From NCBI GenBank assembly GCA_032622095.1, contig CP136061.1:20586991-20650990 (forward strand): a stretch of DNA of 64,000 nt, written 5' to 3'. A model generated the notes under the pieces. The model did no database searches and was not told the DNA's origin. It saw only the letters and a list, made by a program, of their open reading frames with translations. Below are positions 45,901 through 57,900 of this stretch, one piece after another. Origin of the DNA: Siphonodentalium dalli. Taxonomy: Eukaryota > Mollusca > Scaphopoda > Gadilida > Siphonodentaliidae. Each line of letters begins with the position of its first letter. Position 1 is the stretch's first letter. The translations under genes and the position numbers were made by a program.

Positions 45901-48900
45901 TATTAGGGAGAAGTGGACTGTTATTAGGGAGAAGTGGACTGTTATTAGGGAGAAGTGGACTGTTACCAGGGAGAAGTGGACTGTTATTAGGGAGAAGTTA
46001 ACTGTTATTAGGGAGAAGTGGACTGTTATTAGGGAGAAGTGGACTGTTATTAGGGAGAAGTGGACTGTTATTAGGGAGAAGTGGACTGTTATTAGGGAGA
46101 AGTTAACTGTTATTAGGGAGAAGTGGACTGTTATTAGGGAGAAGTGGACTGTTATTAGGGAGAAGTGGACTGTTATTAGGGAGAAGTGGACTGTTATTAG
46201 GGAGAAGTGGACTGTTATTAGGGAGAAGTGGACTGTTACCAGGGAGAAGTGGACTGTTATTTGGGAGAAGTTAACTGTTATTAGGGAGAAGTTAACTGTT
46301 ATTAGGGAGAAGTGGACTGTTATTAGGGAGAAGTTAACTGTTATTATGGAGAAGTTAACTGTTATTAGGGAGAAGTTAACTGTTATTAGGGAGAAGTTAA
46401 CTGTTATTATGGAGAAGTTAACTGTTATTATGGAGAAGTTAACTGTTATTAGGGAGAAGTGGACTGTTATTAGGGAGAAGTTAACTGTTATTAGGGAGAA
46501 GTTAACTGTTATTAGGGAGAAGTTAACTGTTATTAGGGAGAAGTGGACTGTTATTAGGGAGAAGTTAACTGTTATTAGGGAGAAGTGGACTGTTATTAGG
46601 GAGAAGTGGACTGTTATTAGGGAGAAGTTAACTGTTATTAGGGAGAAGTGGACTGTTATTAGGGAGAAGTGGACTGTTATTAGGGAGAAGTGGACTGTTA
46701 TTAGGGAGAAGTGGACTGTTATTAGGGAGAAGTGGACTGTTATTTGGGAGAAGTTAACTGTTATTAGGGAGAAGTTAACTGTTATTATGGAGAAGTTAAC
46801 TGTTATTAGGGAGAAGTGGACTGTTATTAGGGAGAAGTTAACTGTCATTAGGGAGAAGTTAACTGTTATTATGGAGAAGTGGACTGTTATTAGGGAGAAG
46901 TTAACTGTTATTAGGGAGAAGTTAACTGTTATTATGGAGAAGTGGACTGTTATTAGGGAGAAGTTAACTGTTATTAGGGAGAAGTTAACTGTTATTATGG
47001 AGAAGTGGACTGTTATTAGGGAGAAGTTAACTGTTATTAGGGAGAAGTTAACTGTTATTATGGAGAAGTTAACTGTTATTATGGAGAAGTTAACTGTTAT
47101 TAGGGAGAAGTGGACTGTTATTAGGGAGAAGTTAACTGTCATTAGGGAGAAGTTAACTGTTATGAGTGAATTTCAATTTACACCTCAACATCACCCTTCT
47201 ATGATTCAATAAGTATTATGCAACACAAAAGCCAATTTATAAAACCATTATAGTGAGTAAGAACACCACTATTCAATAAATATACTTTGAACATGTTATT
47301 GGGACATATGCATAATGGAATGGGAAAGAAGTCACTTCTCCCTGGGACAAAACTAGGGAGATGTGGCACATTTTAGGGAAAATACGTCTCCCAAGTCGCC
47401 CTCTAGGCTGGTCCCTGAAGACTGATATGGCAACATTTCAAGTTCTTATATGAATATTGATAGTGTATCTCTTCTGGGCCACAATTACAACAACATAATT
47501 TTGATAAAACCTGATTTCAAGACTACAAATGGCTTTTTGTGAAAAAAAAACGGACAAGAAAGATTGAGTAAATTATTTGTCTATAAAATAAAGTTTTGGT
47601 TCTCAGGCTCCGCCGCATTGAATAAAAAGGGCCGCATTAGGCCTTTTTATTGCAATGTCTGATGTTATGACAAAAAAACTTACGAAAAAATAAATTTGAA
47701 AAAGAATTTTTTTTTTTTTTGGGGGATTTTATCAACATGTCCATAGCAGATAGTGTGCATTGAGCTCTAACATGTAATGTGTTAAAAAGTGACTTGCAGG
47801 CTTACAGCATGAAGTAGATGACTACAATTAAGAAAATGATTAGCTGATCCTCATGCTCTTCTTACGATTAGTCATTGTGAACAACTTACACTAATTGTAA
47901 CTTTATACAATTGAAAGGCACAGGACTAAATTCAGGATCACATATTAGAATGGGGAGGTATCAGTTTTTAGACAACAATAACAGTATACAGTTGTCGCCC
48001 GTTGTCGAGGGAGACATTGAGATTTGTCACCCGCTCGAGAACGGACATTCCGTTCTCGAGCGGGTGACAAATCTCAATGTCTCCCGAGAAGAAGGGCAAC
48101 AACTGTTTTGTTATCCGATTATACCACAGAAAATATCCTTGCCATCCACACGCGCGATGTTGCACTGAGTCATGAGTGCTTTCTTTCCCGATTATGTATA
48201 TTTTCAGTAACTACTTATCGTCCCATAGGATTTCTGTTCCATAAACGATAGTCAAGCTTTTAAGCGTTTGATAATCCGCGTTTATTTACGATCATTTTGG
48301 TGGTCAAATCGTCAATATCAGTCAATGCAATGTAAACCAATAAGCCATATAGGTATGTTCTCGTCTTCTGCAAGGCATATTCTATGTCGTCTTGTGCGCG
48401 CAATTTACTCGCGATGTTAATTTCATAACGGTCTTCCCCGAAAGCTATTGGGAAGTTGTCAATTTCATTAATGTACATTCATATGTGTCGGTGCTCATGG
48501 CGATCCTCACATAAAATACTTCTATGATCACATTGCAGACATCGCGGAAGATAAGAGTACAGTACCATTCATTCGCGACAAACGTATGTATTACGTTGTC
48601 TACCAGCGAACATGTATAACCAACCAACCTAAAGGGATCCTCTCTTTCAATATTGCATCATAATGTCGACATGAACACATTGAATCACCGAGATGTTGCG
48701 ATGTAAAAAGTAAATAATAACGCTTGTCCGATAAAAGTATCAACTAAAAAAATTTGAGAATATTAGTGTTCACTAAATATATGCAAATTAGCAAACACCA
48801 CAACTGGTGTGTTTTGCGAATCCGTGGGGTATATAAGATCTATGATTTTTTTGTACGTTGTAGTGATGCGAAGTAGATGAGTTACTGCAGTGTGTGTTTG

Positions 48901-51900
48901 GGGATATTCTTGCAATATAACATCAGGCGGGCGACAAAAACAATGTCTCCCAGGTCAGCGGGCGACAGTGTGATTTGTCGCCCGGCACGTGACAGCACAT
49001 GGGCCAATCAGAAGGGTGGAAAATAGGGAGGAGGGTAACAATAGTTAATGTCAGGGGCATTATATATTGTTAGGTAATCCCAGTCATACACTGGTAGTAC
49101 AATGTCATTTTTATATAAGACTAAATGAGTTTATATGCATAACAGTTCTCTCTACCTTTCTTGTTATTACTAGACAGAGGAAGGTATCTTTGTCCATGCT
49201 TACCATGCGCAGAAAAAAATTAAAAATAAAAATAAAACCCTCCCTCCCTTATTGATTTGAAAAAAAAATTGCCCGAGAACCAAAAACTATTTTTTTTTGG
49301 CCTAAAGTTGTTTATTTCTCATGTAAACGAGCATTGGTGGCAAAATCGAAATGACTTTGGTCTTGATGGAGGGTGTTAACAAGAGAGAGAATTCTCTCTT
49401 TTGCTTTGATCTTAAATTAATTCGTTATTAAAATGTTCTATATCGGCATACCCTGCAGCCTGCATTTATTGGAGAATTGTTTTGAAAATTTACAGGCATG
49501 TTTAGGATCACCTCTAGATGGGAGCTATTGAATTTGAACAATTTTCAATGAAAAACATGGCCACTGGCAGCCATCTTGGATTTTACTCTTTGCATGACTA
49601 AATTCTTTGGCACACCCGACAGACCACATCTCTAATCCGATCATCACAAAACTTCATATGGATCTTCAGGGTGACCACTAGATGGGAGCCATCAAATATT
49701 TCTGAATTAAAAAAAACATGGCTGCCAGTGGCCATCTTGGATTTCAAATTTGAATCCATCGGCAAACCCCGCACACCGCATTTATTGGAGAATTCTTTTG
49801 AAAATTTACAGGCATGTTTAGGATGGGAGCAATCAAAACAATTTTTGAAAAACATGGCCGCCATTTGGATTTTACTCTTTGCATGATAATATCCTTCGGC
49901 GCACTTTACAGATGACATCCCTCAACTGATCATCACCAGACTTCATATGGAAATAGATTGGAGCCGTAATTTTTTTCAAAATTTTGTTGAAAAACATGGC
50001 CGACTGTGGCCATCTTGAATTATATTTTATATATATCTCTTCATGTTCACATCTAGTATTACTTAGACATTTAACTTTCTGCATTACTAATCGCTCTATT
50101 GACTGTAACACAAGAAATTATCCCCTCTCCAATTTGAGCTACAGTGTCATTGACACTTTCATTAATATAGGCTACATGTTTACAAGCTTTATTACACACC
50201 TATTGCAATCTATTGGTTGATTACATTACTTCAGCAAGCGTGGTAATTGCACCCAAATGCACTAGAGCAATCTTGTAGCTTGCATAATGTAAATGGCATG
50301 CATGAAAATCCAACTGGTACTAAAATGATGAGTTAACCTCGCATTGAGTTGAGTAGATAACTAACTACATGTAGCATGGAAACCAAACATAAATAATTGT
50401 TTGATAACAAAGAATATTGACGGCTGGTGTGTAATAAATAGAAAACTACACATACATGTGAAAGAGGTGAAATTTATTGCACCCGTTTGTTATGCCACAA
50501 GTTACAACTTGATTCTGATGGCTCTTGTTGTAACATTGCACCACAAATAACTCGTGTGATAATGTTCACCATTTTCACATGCTGTACGGTTCTGTCTATT
50601 TATAGCACTGACCCTTAAAGCAGGGTTTCCGCTACTACGGCAGGCCGACCGTCAAGCGGCCTCATTCCCCTCCCCAATAATGACCCGGCGAGCTCAATTC
50701 CATTTTCCCGGGAATGGGGCCACCAACACTGGATGATTAACAGGTGCACTTGATGCCTAAATGATATGTAATCAGTTGCACGGGCAATCAATGAACAGTT
50801 GTCTACACAGTCCTCTATCTTAATGATTTTTCGGCATTATAAGTCAAAGACAAACCAATCGTCACATCAAAGGGACCGTTGCCGACAAAGAAAACTGCCC
50901 ACGCACTCGGTTCCCGTGACGAGGAGTAATCTGCTTGATTCCTTTCCACAGTGTATCAAACTCCTTCAGATGACAAGCATAATTCCAGCAGGCACCTCTT
51001 CAATGGAGAGGCTGTTCAGTTTAATGAACATAAAGTCGGACACACAAACTCGCCTCAAGTCAAAATTGCTGGAGGGACTTATGAGAATTTCAAGACGCAT
51101 TTCGTCTGACGGGAAGTTTCGAGATGCTGAATGGGACATCATTTATATTGATAAGTTTAAGAGCTTAACTGATCGGAAGATTGATCTCTAAAAAAAAATG
51201 TTGTCAGTGAACTGTTGTAGTTTCAGATTAACAGACTGTAACCGATTACAAGTTTGGTTAATTTTCATTTTTGATGTGGGGCGAACATGAATCACAGTAT
51301 TTGATGAAAAATAGTTTAGTTCTTCTCAGGAATATTCCATACCGCCATGCATGGCTACATATACCAACTCAAATTGCAAGGCAGAGTTCAGTCCCCTGCT
51401 ATGCTGGCCTGATCGCTGCCATCACAAACACAAAATGTGAAGAAATCACTATTTGTTTTTATTTTTGTCAGTTATAATTCATTCTGCATTATTCTTAGAA
51501 ACTGTCCAAGGATTTTCATTTATGAATTGCTAGATCAAGCCAGAATGAATTGTAACTGACAAAACACTTAAAATAAAACAAATGTTAGATTTAATTACGA
51601 AAATGCCCGTGGTGACCGCGGTCAAACCAGCGTCGAGGGGACTCTAATCTTGGTTACCAACTATGCTTCAGAATATCGGTACGAAAAACAGGCATTACGA
51701 AATCCTGTTCGCATTCTGATATCCTTGACCTTTGATACGGTTTGCCGCTGAACAGTGATGATGGAAATACTAAATAAATAACTAATTAACTTGATGTCAA
51801 AGAAACATGCGCTGTTTCAATTTACTTTATGCATGTAGCTTCAATGTTCCTACTTCATGTCTTAGGTGCAAGGAAATGATATTTAAAAAAATATAATATA

Positions 51901-54900
51901 TATTTCCTTAAAGAAAGCCTGAACACTGAACTATATGGATAGATGTCCTGCGTTTGTAAAACCATAGTAGAAAAGGGGTTAACTTTTTGTGTGTGGTCGC
52001 CTACGGTACCTCGCGGTCTTGCTCGGATTAGTCACGCATGCGCAGTCCCAATATAACCGACTGAATCCGCCAGTTTATTTTCAACTCAATCAGGAGATTG
52101 GCGAGTTGCGGGGTTGGGAATGGCACCGCCATGGGAGGGCCCTATGATAGTTCAGTGTTCAGGCTTTCTTTAAGGAAATATATATTATATTTTTAAAAAT
52201 ATCATATTTCCGCTAAAGGAAGCCGTTCACACTGAACTATATGGATTAGAATGCAAGCCCAGGAGGAGGCACGAGCAATAAAGTTAATAGCCAAATTTTG
52301 GAGGGAATGCACTCTTCTAAAACAGATTGTACCTAAATATGAACTCTTTAATGAATCTGTTATGATTAGGTACATGAAATAACTCATATAATTAGAGTGC
52401 TATATTGCCCAAACATGTACCTCCCCCCCCCTTGTTTTTGGAAGCAACATCCCAGGTGGTGCCATTCAATTCAGAATTGCGAGCGAACCGAGCAATTCTC
52501 TGTTCTTCATCCGTCAGTTCTAAGAATCCAGCCGATTTTGAGATTCGAGGAGACTAACTCCCTCTCCGCCTTAGCGACATAACGACCTGCACTGGAGGAG
52601 GCCCACTCCAAAGATGGCAAGACAACCAACATTAAGAGTTTAACTAACTGCTGTTCACCAATGCAAATGGCAGATAACCTGATGCCCAATCTATGGTACA
52701 GGTATCAAATGGAGAGCCCACCAGCCCCAATGGGTTATACAACTATAAGCGAGTCAAGCCATTGGATCAGAGGGAGCCCCCACCATCGCATGCTGCAGGT
52801 GGTCATGCCCAAGCTAATATCCTGGCCAAGCTGGAGGGTGGGGAGAGGTCATTTTTCTCCGATCCCTTCACGGAGGAGTGGCAGGCAAGGCCGTGTCGTT
52901 AATTCGATCGTGACCAGGGGGACTCGGCGCTTTACCTCATGGGTACGGCCCCTGCCCTACGCTTAAGCTGCCTAAGGCCATCCAGCCGGTGTCGATACGT
53001 ACGCACTCGATTATTTGGCAGCTTTAGCGCCCAGAACCGCTAGCGTCTGGTGGGGGCCAAATGGCCTGGAGGTCCCAAGTACCCCTGCAGCTCCACCAGA
53101 CGTATCCCCACGAATTGGTTGAACCAACGAATTGATACGTCACCGGAGGAGCATGAACTGGTCCTGCCCTTAGAACAGTTATCACACGTTCACATGTCCC
53201 TGAGGTACCTATGTATCACAATATACACATTGCGTATATATATATATAAAATGATATAATAAATATATCCGGGGGATATACATATTAAGTTTTCCTCATG
53301 AGATCATGTCAGAAGGCCCTTCCAAAGCTGCGCCCATCAATCTAATGGGCGGAGCCAGATCACAGCTCCCTGTCATGATCCAACGTATCACTAAATATAG
53401 ATATACAACCCCACAGAGAACATGTCTCATGTCTCTGAGGTACCTATGTATCACCGTTTCACAAGATATCATTGCAGAAACCCGGTGACACAAATCTTTC
53501 GCATATATAGATATATCAAATGATATAATAGATATATCATGGTGATATATAAGTCATCATGAGATCATGTCAGAAGACCCTACTAAAGCTGCGCCCAACA
53601 ATCCAATGGTCGGAGCCAGAGCAGAGATCCCTGGCACAATCCAATGTATCATTAAAGATATATATATAGCCCCTCAGAGAACATGGCCGAACACCGCAGG
53701 TGACCAGAGCATCCAATGAGAAAGCAAACCGCTACTCTCAGGTGCCAAAACAATAGTGTCGGTACGAGTATTAATTTCGGAGAAATTTCCCAACGAGCAC
53801 CATCCTTTGGAATGGAGACAGACAGCAAAATGTGCAATCACAAGTATTATGTTCAGCCTAAATCCACACACATCACTATTATTAGGCCATCACGACCACT
53901 AGGCACCTGAGAGCAGTCCGCGTTCCCAGCGGAATACCCACCGCGATCCGATTCGAAGAAATGAAGGTGCGCCTTCTACAACCGAAATCAGTTCAAATGA
54001 TGTAAAATGTAGTCAGATGATGAACACAGGTAAATTTTCACGGTCACCATACGGAATATTCAGGTCTGAGCCTCTGCCCCCCAAACATGCAGCAGAACGA
54101 CCTAGGTGTGTGATAGGTCGGTTAGTGTGAAGCATGCAGCAAACTAGGGGAAGACCCGCTCTAAAAATGGCTCCCCTAGGAAGGAAAGGAATGAAATTAT
54201 CATCCTCCTAGTAAAGGATACACATCCCTTTATAATGTTGTTTTATTTTAATTTGAAGAGCCAAGATAGAGAGGAACTCCCCCGACCTAAGTGGTCCCGC
54301 TTATGGCATGTTTAAGGAAGAGAGGACAGCATAGACCGAAATGCACAGTTGGCAGCATGGCTTCAGGCCCTTATGATCGGGCATCTGTGCCATGGGGATG
54401 GGATGCCACTCGAACGGGGTGGTCCCCTGCCTGCGTCTTAGGAAAGGTCGGTAATGCTGGTCAATGAGCTTCCTCGAAAGCTTAGCTGGACAACGCAAAC
54501 GTCTTTGCCTGTTTTATTGTCTATGTGCCAGATAATCAAATTGATATGGGCAATAGAAGTATGAAGAGCCATGCTGATGGCCTCTTGTCGGAAAGGCTAT
54601 TGGCAGTGGTCGTGGGACACATGGCAATATAAATGCTTTCCATGTAAATATGCTTCATTCGTGTGTGAAGTATATTCGCCATATCAACGGTATGAAAGGT
54701 CGGGACACGTATATATTTTAAAATTCATTGAGACTCCAACTAGTCCATGAATACCTTCAAAATACCTACCATGCCCTTTATGAACAATACATGCTGTATT
54801 GGATGTACAGCCTGTTCTTGTACCAAGCTCACATTTGATATGGTTACTTGTCATAAATAATGTCTCCCCCCACCTTCCTCGTCTTGGAATACCACTGCTA

Positions 54901-57900
54901 TTATATCGTTATTCATTGGGGAACGTCATCCAGGCCACGGTCGCCAGTTATTGCCAGTGGGCCAGTTACCTGGAGGGGTCAAGTCACCACGACTCTAAAT
55001 ACCTGTCAGGCTGGAATCATTCACATAATTGAATCAAGAAGGGGAAAGGTTGTTCAAACCAAAGTATCTTCAAATAAATTTTTAGATAGTGAAACCATGA
55101 GTAAACACCGTCAGAGTGACGATAAGCCTCTTGCCTTACTCTAGAGAATGCAAACCGGAGCACCCATGATTTGTAATTTTGTGTCCCAATTAGAGCCATA
55201 TCCAGAATCGTAGTAATCCAGCCCCCCCCCCCCCCCCCCCCCGCTTCTTTTCGGTAAACCTACACAGGAAGGAAAGCAATTATGTTTGTATTCCGGAAGG
55301 AGACACCATTTTGTCGAGATACAACCCAGCAATTTTGAAAGGATGGGTTAATTTTTGGATACAAATCAGAATAACTAAAATCTGGAATTGAGACAATAGT
55401 GAAACTTTTAGTGTCATGCTTGCAATCATTAAATGCTAGCAGTTATAAATTTTGACAGTGAAGTTGAAGCACTGTACGAGAATCGAATCATGTACTCAAC
55501 AGAATTCTGACTCCTGTCAGATGTCAATCCCTGTCTGAAATTAATGACACTAACGAATCTTAGTACGACAACAGTCATTATTTTTCTGATATTGATAAAC
55601 TGTAGTCTGATAAATTCAAGCGTCGACCAACACATCTAAATCATAGGAGACATGTGTGACAGTATTAAAACAGAAAACACAAAGTATTTTGTGAAAGCAT
55701 GTTGTTTAGATGAGATCTAGCGACTCCAGTAGTGTTCTGTAACATGCACACACCTAGGTGTGTACATGTGCAGCGTAGTGCACCCACGACAACATACCTG
55801 AACAAGTGTTGTAATGGGGAAAATCAGCATTTGCATTCGGATTTTATTCAGTAATCTCAAATGGGACTTGTTAGCCTGACAAACTTGGTATCGGACCGAG
55901 TTCTGATTTCTGTCAGAATACCCTGACCAGGGTGCAATCCCCGGTCCGCTAGCACATGGCTGAGATTGTTACATTGAAGGTGATGCTCCGTTACAAGAAT
56001 CAAATCATGAACATAATTATAACACTTGTCCAATATCAATCTCTGTCAATTTATTAAAGTAATAATGACACTACTGTTTTTACATTGAATTGATAAACCC
56101 AGATGTAAATTGTAATCAACTTTTAAGTTCAAATGTGACCAACACATCTGGATCAGTTGTATTGAGCCATAAAACAACAAAGTATTATGAGAAAGAATGT
56201 AGTTCATAACATTATGATAATAGCGTCAGTAGCGATGGTAATTATTGCTAAATAAATGTCCACGCGTAAATAAATTCCCACGAAATTAGGAGACTTCCGG
56301 TAACAAACACGTGGCATTTTTTATATCTGACAAATTATATTATACCTTATAGATTCTATAATAATTACATAGATGAATTGTTCACAATAGTCTATGCGCC
56401 TCGTAAGGCCTTGAAATGGCGGCTGATTATGGCGAAATGTCGATTTTCAGATTCGAAAACACGGAACAATTGTATGTTTTGAAGCGAAACGGTCCGTGAA
56501 TTCGAAACAATAATTCTAAAAACTAACGCGTAGGCGACCAGTAATTATTGTATCGATAAATTGAATTTGTTGTCTAGTTGTTAAACGACAAATTCGGAAC
56601 AATACTCCCTTTAGACTTCTCTCTTTGGTAGCAGAAAATAAACTGGCGGATTCAGTCGGTTATATTGGGACTGCGCATGCGTGACTAATCCGAGCAAGAC
56701 CGCGAGGTACCGTAGGCGACCACACACAAAAAGTTAACCCCTTTTCTACTATGGTTTTACAAACGCAGGACATCTATCCATATAGTTCAGTGTGAACGGC
56801 TTCCTTTAGCGGAAATATGGCTACTTTTCACTGACAAACATCAAATTTTCTCCCGTCGCGTTGAATGTTTCCCCCCCCCAATACGGCCTCATGTATTTAC
56901 CCCTAGCGGAAACCCTGCTTAAAGTGATAGAGCGAACAGTTTTACTTACTTGAAACAGCATTACGTTGTGATGCTGTTGATGAAGTTTCATCAAACATTA
57001 CATCCTCCTTTGGAATGGATAGCTGTGCCAGGTCCATTTCTAATATTCCCGTTTCATCCAGGTTTTCATTGTCTTGGAACTGGGTCAGGAAGAAGTTTCT
57101 GGAAAAAAAGTAACCATGATAAGTCTAATTCATCTCAAGAAAACACAACAATAAAATAGCCTGGTTTATGAACATTTGGGTTGAAAAAAATAAATGGTGC
57201 TCAAGAGAAGTGACAATCCAATCCACTATATTACATGAGACATACATATTATATAAACAATATACTACTTACTGATAATTAGTACTTTTCTATGTGCCAT
57301 ACAATTATCTATGTGCCATACAACTTATCTATGGGCAGTCCAACTTATCTATGTGCAGTCCAACTTATCTATGTGCAGTCCAACTTATCTATGCAATCCA
57401 ACTTATCTATGTGCAGTCCAACTTATCTATGTGTGGTCCAACTTATCTATTTGCAGTCTAACTTATCTTTGTGCAGTCTAACTTATCTATGAGCGGTCCA
57501 ACTGATCTATGTGCAGTTCAACTTTAAAACTATGTGTGGTCCAAATTATCTATGTCCGGTCCAACTTATCTATGAGCAGTCCAACTTAAATATGTGCAGT
57601 CCAACTTATCTATATGCAGTCCAACTTATCTATTTTCAGGCTAACTTATCTATGCGCAATCCAACTTATCTACTAGTATGTGTGGTCCAACTTATCTATG
57701 TGCAGTCCAACTTATCTATGTGCAATCCAACTTATCAATGTGCAATCAAACATATCTACCGGTATGTGCAGTCCAACTTATCTATGTGAGGTCCAATTTA
57801 TGGAATTTTTGTATTGCCACTAGCAAATTTGGCAAGTGGCAGCGCTAACCCTGGTCTGGCTTTGTACAAATTCCCTAATCGTATTTTGCGGTATAACCCA

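Larger units (their letters stand above)
52205..56818. mobile_element. 4.6-kb inverted-repeat element nested in the hAT
   Basis: ATTTCCGCTAAAGGAAGCCG and then TTCACACTGAACTATATGGA at the left are mirrored at 56,780-56,818. The right end continues with the complement of the 51,938-52,085 block. The termini resemble those of the 327-bp MITE (one variable stretch), so both are one family. The interior has small frames but no transposase that I recognise. Confidence 0.65.
50621..56917. mobile_element. hAT-type transposon, composite, with nested insertions
   Basis: CAGGGTTTCCGCTA at the left faces TAGCGGAAACCCTG at the right. The outer 7 bp are identical on both sides (CTTAAAG at 50,614 and 56,918), near the 8 bp usual for hAT. 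The element's own sequence is about 50,621-51,877 and 56,819-56,917. The middle is filled by other inverted-repeat elements. Confidence 0.8.

Noticed and set aside
44815-47212. Frames of 775 (minus) and 729 (plus) codons with seven-residue repeats
   Set aside because: The 21-bp minisatellite has a unit length that is a multiple of three and lacks stops in two frames. Both strands are open at once, the frames have no unique domain, and the array lies inside a TIR element.
52661-52966. 101-codon plus-strand frame as a real gene
   Set aside because: It is inside a nested transposable element, overlaps other frames, is rich in P/S/R and shows no motif or splice context.
57292-57789. Frames with repeated NLSMCSPTYLCAVQLIY
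   Set aside because: Translation of a 20-bp tandem repeat.
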